Source of the DNA: JBBSOW01 sp038259365
Lineage (GTDB): Bacteria; Actinomycetota; Actinomycetes; Propionibacteriales; Propionibacteriaceae
DNA length: 9,265 nt
Reading direction: 5' to 3'
NCBI GenBank assembly: GCA_038259365.1
Contig: JBBSOW010000124.1
Coordinates: 1 to 9,265, forward strand
Shown here piece after piece: positions 1 through 6,340 of the stretch (position 1 is its first letter; each line of letters begins with the position of its first letter). The notes under the pieces were generated by a model. It ran no database searches and was not told the DNA's origin. It was given only the letters and a program-made list of their open reading frames with translations. The translations under genes and the position numbers were made by a program.

Positions 1-551
1 CTGTCGGCATGGACGAGATCGCCGCCGTCGCCAACACGTCCAAGACGGTGCTGTACCGCCACCTCGGGGACCGCTGCGGGGTGTACCGCGCCACCGTCGC
101 GGCCGTGGACCAGCTCATCCTCACCGACCTCTCCGAGGCCGCCGGACGGCTCTCTCCGCTCGATGAAACCTCCCCGCGCGATCAGATCGCCGGCATGGTG
201 CGCGCCTACCTCACGTTGGTGGAGCGAGACCCCGACATCTACCGCTTCGTGATGGCCCGCCCCACCGAACTCGAGGCCTCCAATGCCGGTGCGGATCCGG
301 TGCGCCAGCTCACCGGGCAGATCGGCAACCGCATCGCCGACATCCTCACCGGCCGCGAGCTCAGACTTCCCGTCGCCACCGCCCGAGTATGGGGCCACGG
401 CATCGTCGGCATGGTGCAGGCCGCCGCCGATCAGTGGCTCACCGACGGCACGCCCGTCACCGTCGCCGCCCTCACCGACACCGTCGTGAGCCTCATCCAA
501 CCGGCTCTCGCAGGCGATTTCGCCATCACTACCGAACAGGACAAGTCATGA
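1..551 (+). CDS. TetR-family transcriptional regulator (5' end outside the window)
   Basis: The reading frame is open from base 3 and ends at a TGA at 549-551. The first visible residues (VGMDEIAAVANTSKTVLYRH) are the middle and recognition helix of a TetR helix-turn-helix. The usual 20-45 residues before this are therefore missing, and the ATG at base 9 is an internal methionine. About 180 residues remain and are mostly helical, matching a TetR ligand-binding domain. The stop overlaps the next start by four bases (ATGA at 548-551), so the acyl-CoA oxidase is probably translated by coupling. TetR regulators next to acyl-CoA dehydrogenases commonly sense acyl-CoA or fatty acid; that this one does so is inference. 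No promoter or operator for it lies in the window. Confidence 0.9.
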   Translation, partial: VGMDEIAAVANTSKTVLYRHLGDRCGVYRATVAAVDQLILTDLSEAAGRLSPLDETSPRDQIAGMVRAYLTLVERDPDIYRFVMARPTELEASNAGADPVRQLTGQIGNRIADILTGRELRLPVATARVWGHGIVGMVQAAADQWLTDGTPVTVAALTDTVVSLIQPALAGDFAITTEQDKS

Positions 552-2551
552 CCACTCTGAGCTCGCCCGGCACCCGGTCCATCGCCTCGGAGGATTTCCA
601 GCTGCCCTCGGCGGCCGGCTCCGAGGCGACCACGGTGTCGACCACCGAGGACCTCAGCCCGCTCGGCGAAAGCCTGCGCACGGCCACCGGCGGCCGCTAC
701 GACGAGGTCCGGCGCATCGCCCGCGCCACGCTGGAGCCCGAGATGATGGTGCGCGACCCCACTCAGACCATGGCCCAGGCCCGCAAGTGGACCCGGAAGA
801 CGGTGCAAAGGTACTCCAAGCTCGGCCTCGCCGGCAGCGGCTTCCCCGTCGCCTACGGCGGCCTCGACGACGTCGGCCGCTCGGTCGTCGACTTCGAGAT
901 GACCGCCCACGGCGACCTCTCGGTCACCATCAAGAGCGGCGTGCACTTCGGGTTGTTCGGGGGCGCCGTGCACAGCCTCGGGACCCATTATCATCATGAG
1001 TTGTACCTGGCCGACATCGTCTCGATGAAGCTTCCCGGCTGCTTCGCGATGACCGAAAAGGGCCACGGCAGCGACGTCTCCAGCCTGCAGACCACGCTCA
1101 CCTACGACGCGAGGACCGACGAGATCGTCGTCGACTCCCCCACCGACAGCGCCACCAAGACCTACATCGGCTCGGCCGCCGAGGACGCCGAGATGGCCGT
1201 CGTCTTCGGTCAGCTCAACGTGGCCGGCAAGCTGCACGGGGTGCACGCCGCCATGGTGCCGCTGCGTTCGGCCAAGGGCGTCACCCTGCCCGGGGTCACC
1301 ACCGGCGACAACGGCGTCAAGGGCGGCCTCGCCGGGGTCGACAACGGCACCCTGCACTTCGATTCGGTCCGGATCCCCCGCGAGATGCTGTTGAGCCGCT
1401 ACGGCGGCATCACCGAAGACGGTCAGTACTCCAGCGAGATCGACAACCCGAACCGACGCTTCTTCACGATGCTCGGCACCCTGGTCCGCGGACGCATCAG
1501 CATCGCCGCCGGCGGCGCCGCCGCCGGGCGTCGGGCGCTGTCCATCGCTACCCGGTACGCCGTCCAGCGTCGTCAATTCTCCGCCCCCGATCGCTCCGAG
1601 GAGGTGCTGCTGCTGGACTACCTGGCCCACCAGCGCAAGCTCATCCCGGCGATCGCTCACGCCTACGCGCTGCAGTTCGCCCAGAACGACATCACCGAGC
1701 GCCTGCAGGAGCTGCACGAGAGCGCCGAGTTGGATCACGTGGCGCAGCGCGAGCTGGAGACTCGAGCGGCCGGGCTCAAGGCGGTCTCGACCCGGTTCGC
1801 CAACGACACCATCCAGATGTGTCGCGAGGCCTGCGGTGGCGCCGGTTACATGGCCGAGAACGGGCTCACCGTCCTGCGCGCCGACGCCGACGTGTTCGCC
1901 ACCTTCGAGGGCGACAACACCGTGCTGATGCAGCTCGTGGCCAAGGGGCTGCTCAGCTCGTACAAGGAGATGTTCGGAGGTCTCGACATGGCCGAGATGA
2001 TCGGCTTCGCGGCCCGCTCCTTCGGCGGCATGGTCCTGGAGCGCTCGTCGGCGCGCGGGCTGTTCGATCGGCTGATCGCCACCGCCTCGCGCCGCTCCGA
2101 GGACGACACGCTGCTCGATCGCGGCTGGCACCTGTCGTTGTTCCAGGATCGCGAGCGTCACCTGCTCGAGACGCTGGCCGCCCGGATGCGCAGCGCAGGC
2201 GAGGGCGCGGGCTTCGATGCCGTCAACGCCACCCAGGATCATCTCCTGCACGCCGCCCAGGCGCACATGGACCGGATGCTGTTGGAGTCCTTCATCGCCG
2301 GGATCGACGCCTGCACCGATTCCGACGCCACCGCGACGCTCAACAAGCTGTGCGACCTCTACGCGCTCAGCGTCATCGAGGCCGACGGCTCCTGGCTGCA
2401 GGCCCACAACCGGATGACGGGCAACCGCGCCAAGGCCGTCACCGCGCAGATCAACGAGCTGTGCGGCGAGCTGCGCGAGAACATCATCCCCGTCGTCGAG
2501 GGCATGGGTTTCCCAGTGGCCTGGCTGCAGTCGGCGATGTTGGAGGTTTAG
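548..2551 (+). CDS. Acyl-CoA oxidase/dehydrogenase family flavoenzyme
   Basis: A 667-residue protein that should oxidise acyl-CoA to trans-2-enoyl-CoA with FAD in the cytoplasm. The length and motifs fit the acyl-CoA oxidase (ACOX) branch better than ordinary 380-400 residue acyl-CoA dehydrogenases. CFAMTEKGHGSD (about 165-176) is the ACOX flavin/substrate motif. GVDNG (263-267) followed by VRIPRE is typical of ACOX. CGGAGYMAENG followed by FEGDNTVLMQ carries the expected catalytic glutamate, E454. The last 200 residues match the helical ACOX C-terminal region. The start at 548 is chosen because it overlaps the TetR stop by four bases. The same frame is open further upstream, but that stretch lies inside the regulator gene. 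Whether electrons pass to O2 or to an electron-transfer flavoprotein cannot be told from the sequence. Chain-length preference is unknown. Confidence 0.92.
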   Translation: MTTLSSPGTRSIASEDFQLPSAAGSEATTVSTTEDLSPLGESLRTATGGRYDEVRRIARATLEPEMMVRDPTQTMAQARKWTRKTVQRYSKLGLAGSGFPVAYGGLDDVGRSVVDFEMTAHGDLSVTIKSGVHFGLFGGAVHSLGTHYHHELYLADIVSMKLPGCFAMTEKGHGSDVSSLQTTLTYDARTDEIVVDSPTDSATKTYIGSAAEDAEMAVVFGQLNVAGKLHGVHAAMVPLRSAKGVTLPGVTTGDNGVKGGLAGVDNGTLHFDSVRIPREMLLSRYGGITEDGQYSSEIDNPNRRFFTMLGTLVRGRISIAAGGAAAGRRALSIATRYAVQRRQFSAPDRSEEVLLLDYLAHQRKLIPAIAHAYALQFAQNDITERLQELHESAELDHVAQRELETRAAGLKAVSTRFANDTIQMCREACGGAGYMAENGLTVLRADADVFATFEGDNTVLMQLVAKGLLSSYKEMFGGLDMAEMIGFAARSFGGMVLERSSARGLFDRLIATASRRSEDDTLLDRGWHLSLFQDRERHLLETLAARMRSAGEGAGFDAVNATQDHLLHAAQAHMDRMLLESFIAGIDACTDSDATATLNKLCDLYALSVIEADGSWLQAHNRMTGNRAKAVTAQINELCGELRENIIPVVEGMGFPVAWLQSAMLEV

Positions 2552-2589
2552 GGGCGCCGGGCCCGAGGTGGCGCCCGCCTTGTTCGGGC
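2552..2589 (+). terminator. Possible intrinsic terminator, two overlapping hairpins
   Basis: Directly after the oxidase stop, GGGCGCC (2552-2558) can pair with GGCGCCC (2570-2576). An alternative pairing joins GCCCGA (2561-2566) to TCGGGC (2584-2589). The two hairpins exclude each other. Only a weak T-run follows, so termination is plausible but not certain, as often in high-GC bacteria. Confidence 0.45.
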
Positions 2590-2593
2590 TGAC

Positions 2594-2605
2594 TACTCTC
2601 GATAC
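2594..2605 (+). promoter_or_regulatory. Candidate -10 box for a leaderless rhomboid transcript
   Basis: TACTCT at 2594-2599 fits the TANNNT form of an actinobacterial -10 element and lies six bases before the ATG at 2606. Transcription would start at or beside the start codon. This fits the absence of any Shine-Dalgarno sequence. No convincing -35 box is visible. Confidence 0.4.
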
Positions 2606-3205
2606 ATGAGTCAATCGCTCGCCCGGACGGGAACAGGCAGTTCTAGCGGGCTCGTGCCGCGCATCGTCCCCGTCATCGTCATGACGGTGCTGATGTGGGT
2701 GAGCGAACTCGTCGACGTCGTGCTCAACGGTTTCCTGGACAAGTTCGGGATCCACCCCCGCGATCTGGAGTCCTTGCCGGGCATCCTCGCCGCCCCGTTC
2801 CTGCACGTGGGGCTCGGCCACCTGATCGCCAATACGGGCACGTTCGTCGTGCTGGGCATCGCCACCGCGCTCATCACGCGGCGGTTCTGGTCGGTCACCC
2901 TCGGGGTCGTCGTCCTCGGCGGGCTCGCGGTGTGGCTTTTCGGCGCCCCCAACACGGTGCACTTGGGCGCCAGCGGCCTGGTCTATGGCTACCTCGGCTT
3001 CCTGCTCGTCTACGGGTTCGTCGCCCGGAGGGCCGCGGCCATCGCCGTCGCCATCGGTGTCTTCCTGGTCTACGGCGGCATCGTCTGGGGCGTCCTGCCC
3101 ACCAACCCCTACATCAGCTGGCAGGGCCATCTCTTCGGCGCCCTCGCGGGTTGCCTCATGGCGTTCCTCATCGGGCGCAAGGAGCGGGTGGCGCTGGCTC
3201 GCTAG
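2606..3205 (+). CDS. Rhomboid-family intramembrane serine protease
   Basis: A 199-residue polytopic membrane protein. The signatures of an active rhomboid are all present: GHLIANT with H72 and N76 in the HxxxN motif, the nucleophile S123 in GASG (121-124), and the catalytic base H175 in SWQGHLFGALAG of the last membrane segment. Hydrophobic segments lie at roughly 18-40, 58-90, 96-113, 120-138, 143-163 and 174-190, giving the six-helix core. Rhomboids cleave transmembrane substrates within the bilayer; the substrate here is unknown. A leaderless start is likely (TACTCT six bases upstream). The M23 peptidase gene follows after 68 bases on the same strand and may be co-transcribed. Confidence 0.9.
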   Translation: MSQSLARTGTGSSSGLVPRIVPVIVMTVLMWVSELVDVVLNGFLDKFGIHPRDLESLPGILAAPFLHVGLGHLIANTGTFVVLGIATALITRRFWSVTLGVVVLGGLAVWLFGAPNTVHLGASGLVYGYLGFLLVYGFVARRAAAIAVAIGVFLVYGGIVWGVLPTNPYISWQGHLFGALAGCLMAFLIGRKERVALAR

Positions 3206-3273
3206 CTTTCAACTTCGGTCGGGGCCCGCAGCTGACTCGGATGGTGAAGCAACGCTCAGCAAGGAGGGCTTCT

Positions 3274-3936
3274 GTGGGTCAGGACAGGGTGCGGTTAGAG
3301 CTGCCCTTCCGAGGGTCCTGGCGGGCCCGGAACAGCCCGGCCCGCCGGGTGCCTAGCCATGGCAGCCACGCCTTCGGCACGACCTACGCCATCGACTTCA
3401 TTCCCGTCGACGCGGCTGGCCGATCGGCACCGTTCGGGTGGCGGGCCCTGTTCTTCGTCGAGCCGCCGGAGGACTTCGTGGGCTTCGGCCAGCCCGTTCT
3501 CGCCCCCGTCACTGGCACCGTGGTGATCGCTCACGACGGGGAGAACGATCATGAGGCTCGCCGTTCCCAACTGCACCTGCTCGCCTACGCCCTCGGCCAG
3601 GCCGGCCGCGCCCGTCAGGGTGCCGGCGCCATCGCCGGTAATCACGTGGTCATCGCATTGTCGGGCTCGGGACCCTTCGTCCTGCTCGCCCATCTACGCC
3701 GGGGCTCGGTCAGCGTCGGGCCGGGGGATCAGGTCGAGGTCGGTACGCCTATCGGTGAGTGTGGAAACTCCGGGAACAGCACCCAGCCCCACGTGCACGT
3801 TCAGGTGACCGATTCGATCGATTGGGAGACGGCCCGCGGGCTACCGATGACGTTTCGACGTCCCGGATCCGAGCCCCGCGCGTCCGATTCCGACTTCTGG
3901 ATGCCGGCCGAGTCGGAGATCGTGGAGTCACGCTGA
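3274..3936 (+). CDS. M23-family (LytM/lysostaphin-type) metallopeptidase domain protein
   Basis: A 220-residue protein with zinc-peptidase signatures: SHAFGTTYAIDF supplies H32 and D41, LLAHL gives H140, and GNSGNSTQPHVHV supplies H173 and H175 of the HxH motif. VGPGDQVEVGTPIGECG just before it is the usual lysostaphin-fold hairpin. Most M23 enzymes cut peptidoglycan cross-links outside the cell, but no signal peptide or membrane anchor is visible here, so the location and substrate are open. GTG at 3274 is chosen because AAGGAGG (3261-3267) sits six bases before it. An in-frame ATG at 3241 would add eleven residues, mostly basic, and has no such site. It ends six bases from the convergent mazF gene. 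Confidence 0.82.
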   Translation: MGQDRVRLELPFRGSWRARNSPARRVPSHGSHAFGTTYAIDFIPVDAAGRSAPFGWRALFFVEPPEDFVGFGQPVLAPVTGTVVIAHDGENDHEARRSQLHLLAYALGQAGRARQGAGAIAGNHVVIALSGSGPFVLLAHLRRGSVSVGPGDQVEVGTPIGECGNSGNSTQPHVHVQVTDSIDWETARGLPMTFRRPGSEPRASDSDFWMPAESEIVESR

Positions 3937-3942
3937 CAACCC

Positions 3943-4248
3943 TCAGTCCTCCAGGTCGAACGCTTCGTGGAAGGCTCGAGTCAAGTCGCGTTCCTGCTCG
4001 GCCAGCAGGGCACCGATAGGGCGTATCAGCACGTCTCTGGAGACGGTGGCGATGGAATCCAGATTGACGACCGGCTCGTGCTCAACCCCGTTGCGTTGCC
4101 CAACGATCACCTCGCTGCGCAGGCCGCGTGCTGTGCTGGTGATCGGCGCGACCGTGACCAGCTGGCGAACGGCCCTCACCTCCTCACGCGTCAACACCAA
4201 TACCGGACGGGTCTTGTCGAGCCGAGCCAACCAGATCGGATGCCTCAT
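3943..4248 (-). CDS. mazF: MazF/PemK-type endoribonuclease toxin
   Basis: A 101-residue protein matching the PemK/MazF toxin fold. TRPVLVLT (13-20) contains R14 and APITST (34-39) contains T37, the positions equivalent to the catalytic arginine and threonine of MazF RNases. VNLDSIATV (61-69) and IGALLAEQERDL near the end are also typical. The N-terminus is short (MRHPIWLARLDKTRP) and lacks the usual GDVWW opening, as in a subset of actinobacterial members. The ATG at 4248 overlaps the antitoxin TGA by four bases (ATGA), so toxin synthesis is coupled to the antitoxin. An in-frame ATG 14 codons upstream would run into the antitoxin and is less likely. Cleavage specificity cannot be predicted. 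Confidence 0.9.
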   Translation of the reverse strand: MRHPIWLARLDKTRPVLVLTREEVRAVRQLVTVAPITSTARGLRSEVIVGQRNGVEHEPVVNLDSIATVSRDVLIRPIGALLAEQERDLTRAFHEAFDLED

Positions 4249-4490
4249 TCCAGCTCGGTCCACGCTTGGCCCGCATTGCGCGTGGCCCAAAGTCCGTACG
4301 CATCGGACTCCAGGTCGACATCCGTGCTGGAGGCATAGATCCGGGCGTCCTCTTCTGCGGCGCGCCGGCGAATCTCGCGCTTGATCGCGCGGTTGATCAC
4401 GTCGGCGCGGCTGCCCTCGCCAGCTTTAGTGGCCTGGTCGATGAAGGCGGCCAGGTCTTCGTCCACTCGGATGGTCATTTGCACAGACAT
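4245..4490 (-). CDS. mazE: Ribbon-helix-helix antitoxin, MazE-type
   Basis: An 81-residue protein. Residues 5-43 (MTIRVDEDLAAFIDQATKAG and the following SRADVINRAIKREI) form a ribbon-helix-helix DNA-binding domain. The acidic, probably disordered C-terminus (DVDLESDAYGLW onward) is where such antitoxins wrap around their toxin. ATG at 4490 is preferred because a TATGAT -10 box lies six bases upstream, implying a leaderless mRNA. A longer reading from 4538 would run through the promoter and operator. The gene precedes mazF and overlaps it by four bases. The perfect inverted repeat just upstream is the likely autorepression site. Confidence 0.88.
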   Translation of the reverse strand: MSVQMTIRVDEDLAAFIDQATKAGEGSRADVINRAIKREIRRRAAEEDARIYASSTDVDLESDAYGLWATRNAGQAWTELE

Positions 4491-4496
4491 GACCGC

Positions 4497-4514
4497 ATCA
4501 TACCGCCACGGTAT
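4497..4514 (-). promoter_or_regulatory. mazEF operator and overlapping -10 box
   Basis: On the minus strand, ATACCG-TGG-CGGTAT (4514 to 4500) is a perfect six-base inverted repeat with a three-base spacer. Its right arm overlaps TATGAT (4502 to 4497), which ends six bases before the mazE ATG. A ribbon-helix-helix dimer bound here would block RNA polymerase, the standard autoregulation of such modules. No clear -35 box is seen. Confidence 0.65.
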
Positions 4515-4590
4515 GGGAGTCGCTCTCGTCACACCCACGAGTTCAAGTTCTGGCTCGGCGTTCCCGCGGGAACGTGATAGTAGCGCTCGT

Positions 4591-4633
4591 CGTGCGAACG
4601 ATGTCGGCGATTGGCTCGCGGTGAGCGGCTAAG
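4591..4633 (-). pseudogene. Vestigial vapB fragment
   Basis: The minus strand encodes HREPIADIV, closely matching HGEPIADIV of the intact vapB (residues 30-38). At DNA level it shares an exact 18-bp block (4597-4614 = 5393-5410) plus weaker flanking similarity. One base is missing at 4596/4597 relative to the intact gene, which shifts the frame, and neither the N-terminus nor the rest is present. It lies directly after the stop of the DUF3253 relic, which suggests a deleted copy of a DUF3253-vapB arrangement. Confidence 0.6.
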
Positions 4634-4691
4634 GCACCCTACGAATGCGGATCGGCCCCTTGGCCGTGGAAGGGGCCACCACGTGGCCCGC
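4591..4691. repeat. Degenerate repeat, fused copy (vapB piece plus DUF3253 3' end)
   Basis: Bases 4591-4633 match 5387-5431, and 4634-4691 match 5576-5627. The second part begins with 28 bases differing at one position, followed by indels. In this copy the two parts touch; in the other they are separated by about 144 bases holding the vapB 5' end and its promoter. Confidence 0.7.
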
Positions 4692-4865
4692 TTGAGTGAT
4701 TTCTACTCTCCCGGCATCGACCAGTCGTCGGGTCGCGCGACGGGCTGGCTCCATCAGGTCCCGCCACTGCTCGGTCTGCTGATCAGCCGCCACCTGGCGA
4801 GCGGCCTCCGACGCGCAGATCGTAGCCCCGGCCGCTCGCGCGTCGAGCAGGTGCCAGACGCTTAC
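4629..4865 (-). pseudogene. DUF3253-domain gene lacking a recognisable start
   Basis: About 78 codons, ending at TAG 4631-4629, read as a DUF3253 domain. ARAAGATICASEAAR, then WRDLM, then RLVDAGRVEITQAGHVV and GPIRIRR all follow the family pattern in order. The frame continues upstream into the end of vapC, but no ATG, GTG or TTG lies at a sensible position; the last codons before the homology are GTA AGC GTC TGG. Either the 5' end was lost when the vapBC module came to lie here, or translation begins at a non-standard codon by coupling to the vapC stop (4872-4870). I favour a truncated relic. The function of DUF3253 proteins is not known to me. Confidence 0.6.
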
Positions 4866-4869
4866 GCCT

Positions 4870-5268
4870 TCAGACCCGGAGCACGCGCAATGACGGATGC
4901 GCTTGGGCCATCGTGTCGAAGTCTGCGTCCTGAGAAACCACGGGGAGTCCGTGTGCGATGGCCGTAGCGGCGATCATGGCGTCGGCTAGGCGGACGGTTC
5001 GTTGAATCCCAGCACGGCGACAGTCGGTAACCAGCCGCGCCCACGCCGTCATCACGGCCTCACTCACCGGTATGGGGTCGGATTCCCGGGCCAGCGCGAG
5101 AGTATCGGCCCGGCGGGCCCGGACTTCGTCGTCCTCTGCTGCCAGTAAGCCTAACTCCAGCTCCCCAAGGGTGATGACCGACACCGCGACCCGGTCCGGC
5201 AGTAGGCCCAAGGGACGGTTGATCTCTTGGGCAATGAAGATCCCTGTGTCCAGCAGACCTATGCTCAC
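4870..5268 (-). CDS. vapC: VapC-type PIN-domain ribonuclease toxin
   Basis: A 132-residue PIN-domain protein. The acidic metal-binding residues are at the expected places: D7 in LLDTG, E36 in GELELG, D96 in LADAMIAATA, and D114/D116 in VSQDADFD. The family cleaves RNA (tRNA or rRNA in studied cases) with Mg or Mn; the target here is unknown. The start is GTG at 5268, overlapping the vapB TGA by four bases (GTGA), so the toxin is translated by coupling and from a weaker codon. All key residues are intact, so it is probably functional. Its 3' end abuts the DUF3253 relic. Confidence 0.92.
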   Translation of the reverse strand: MSIGLLDTGIFIAQEINRPLGLLPDRVAVSVITLGELELGLLAAEDDEVRARRADTLALARESDPIPVSEAVMTAWARLVTDCRRAGIQRTVRLADAMIAATAIAHGLPVVSQDADFDTMAQAHPSLRVLRV

Positions 5269-5507
5269 AGGTCGGCCAGGGTTTCGCCCGCCAGGTCGTC
5301 GAGTTCGGCACGCAGGCCAGGATCAGCGGCACGCTGGGTGAGTTGGTCGCGCATGGTTTCTCCCGACAGCCACCGGGTGCGCCCACCGTGCGGAACGATG
5401 TCGGCGATTGGTTCGCCGTGAACGGTAAGCGTCACTCGTTCTCCGGCGCGGACAGCGTCGAGTACCCGAGCGGTGTCATTGCGCAAGTCTCGCACTCCAA
5501 CCCTCAT
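5265..5507 (-). CDS. vapB: VapB antitoxin of the Phd/YefM type
   Basis: An 80-residue protein. The N-terminal half (VGVRDLRNDTARVLDAVRAG, then TVHGEPIADIVPHGG) is the Phd/YefM DNA-binding fold. The C-terminal part (about 47-80) is charged and helical and should bind and neutralise VapC. ATG at 5507 is preferred because TACGCT lies seven bases upstream, a likely -10 box for a leaderless transcript. It precedes vapC with a four-base overlap. Part of its coding sequence (5387-5431) recurs as a frameshifted fragment at 4591-4633. Confidence 0.88.
   Translation of the reverse strand: MRVGVRDLRNDTARVLDAVRAGERVTLTVHGEPIADIVPHGGRTRWLSGETMRDQLTQRAADPGLRAELDDLAGETLADL
5387..5431. repeat. Repeat segment within vapB, matching 4591-4633
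   Basis: It contains the exact 18-base block 5393-5410 that recurs at 4597-4614, with most of the flanking bases also conserved. Here the frame is intact and codes for antitoxin residues around HGEPIADIVPH. Confidence 0.7.
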
Positions 5508-5514
5508 GTGCGAC

Positions 5515-5520
5515 AGCGTA
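5515..5520 (-). promoter_or_regulatory. Candidate -10 box of vapBC
   Basis: TACGCT on the minus strand ends seven bases before the vapB ATG, giving a predicted transcription start at or next to the A of ATG. No -35 match and no clear inverted repeat are visible, so how vapBC is autoregulated is not evident from sequence. Confidence 0.4.
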
Positions 5521-5570
5521 GCAACGAACTGGACCGGGACCTAGGGTTCACCTATGCCGGACTCGTCCAC

Positions 5571-5627
5571 TCAGCGCACCCTACGGATGCGGATCGGCCC
5601 CTTGCGGTGGACCACAGCGTGGCCCGC
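5571..5627 (-). pseudogene. DUF3253 C-terminal fragment upstream of vapB
   Basis: The minus strand reads AGHAVVHRKGPIRIRRVR and then TGA (5573-5571), aligning with AGHVVAPSTAKGPIRIRRVP of the relic at 4629-4865. Upstream of base 5627 the same frame no longer looks like DUF3253. The stretch 5628-5723 holds no gene I can recognise; a 39-codon frame opens at GTG 5700 (TDRQHIIERLAGAG) but has no clear family. Confidence 0.6.
5576..5627. repeat. Repeat segment matching 4634-4691
   Basis: Bases 5576-5603 match 4634-4661 at 27 of 28 positions, including an exact 17-base block (5587-5603 = 4645-4661). After that the copies diverge with small indels and end in a shared GTGGCCCGC. Confidence 0.75.
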
Positions 5628-5723
5628 ACGGGAGTGGGAGCTCGACGCCGCACATGCCAGCACCGGCCAAGCGCTCAATGATGTGCTGCCGGTCGGTCAC
5701 GGCACGGCCGAGGCCGCACACCG

Positions 5724-6338
5724 CTAACGCCGGAGTAGCGCCTCAATGCCCGCGTCGAGGGCGGCCAGCAGAGCGTCGTAGCGGTCGGGATGGGTGTAGA
5801 GCATCCGGATAGCGACGCCATCGGCGAGCGCGACCAGGGCATCCGCGATCGCATGTGGCTCCGCGTCGACCCGCAGAGTTCCGGCCGCTTGGGCGTCCTG
5901 TAGTTCGTCGACGAGGAGGTCGTGCACCGTGACGTCCAGCCATTGCGGCAGGTCGCTCAACGCGTCGTCGACGGCGGCCCGGAGGAGGTAGGACGTCCAC
6001 ACCAGCGCTTCCGTTCGCCGGCCAGGGTCCAGCGGCAACGTCTCCAGCGCGGTCCGGCGTTGGCGTTCGACGAGCGTTTCCGGCCCCGCGCGATCGCCAG
6101 CCTCCATGCGTTGCGCGGAGCTGGCGACCACGCGCTCGAACGCTGCACGCAGCAGCTGCGATCTGGTCGCGAAGCGCTTTTGCACCGCCCCCGCGGAGCA
6201 ACCAGCGCGGGCCGCGACACGGCGAATGGTCGCCCCCTCGAAACCCTCTCGGGCCACGATGTCGAGCACCGCTGCCAGTATCGCAGGGGTCAGCGGATCG
6301 GTCCCTTTCACAGCCTCCTCTTGCGCTTCACTCGTCAT
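5724..6338 (-). CDS. TetR-family transcriptional repressor, divergent from the DUF1707 gene
   Basis: A 204-residue regulator. The TetR DNA-binding domain covers about 16-63, with the helix-turn-helix ATIRRVAARAGCSAGAVQKRF at 36-56. The remainder is a helical effector-binding domain (LVWTSYLLRAAVDDALSDLP and DALVALADGVAIRML resemble the BetI/TetR C-terminal class). ATG at 6338 is preferred although the frame is open to 6497, because the extension overlaps the divergent gene and its promoter. Between the two start codons lies the palindrome GATACGATCGTATC, almost certainly its operator, so it should repress both itself and the DUF1707 gene. The effector is unknown. Confidence 0.9.
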   Translation of the reverse strand: MTSEAQEEAVKGTDPLTPAILAAVLDIVAREGFEGATIRRVAARAGCSAGAVQKRFATRSQLLRAAFERVVASSAQRMEAGDRAGPETLVERQRRTALETLPLDPGRRTEALVWTSYLLRAAVDDALSDLPQWLDVTVHDLLVDELQDAQAAGTLRVDAEPHAIADALVALADGVAIRMLYTHPDRYDALLAALDAGIEALLRR

Positions 6339-6340
6339 GA

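Noticed and set aside
1819..2592. Overlapping plus-strand frame of 257 codons inside the oxidase gene
   Set aside because: An arginine-rich translation in a different frame of a well-supported gene; typical GC-driven artefact.
431..3130. Very long open frame of 899 codons on the minus strand
   Set aside because: It lies opposite the acyl-CoA oxidase and rhomboid genes, whose protein motifs are unmistakable. The antisense protein is low-complexity and rich in G, A, D, E, H and R, as expected for the shadow of a GC-rich gene.
3241..3273. ATG 3241 as the start of the M23 peptidase
   Set aside because: The GTG at 3274 has AAGGAGG six bases upstream, while the 3241 ATG has no ribosome site and would add only a short basic tail.
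4862..5044. Minus-strand 60-codon frame inside vapC
   Set aside because: Fully inside vapC in another frame, with a basic, low-complexity translation and no family resemblance.
4591..5627. Direct repeats as attachment sites or ends of a mobile element
   Set aside because: The repeats code for pieces of identifiable genes (vapB and DUF3253), are imperfect and uneven, and no integrase or transposase is present. Duplication of genes explains them better.
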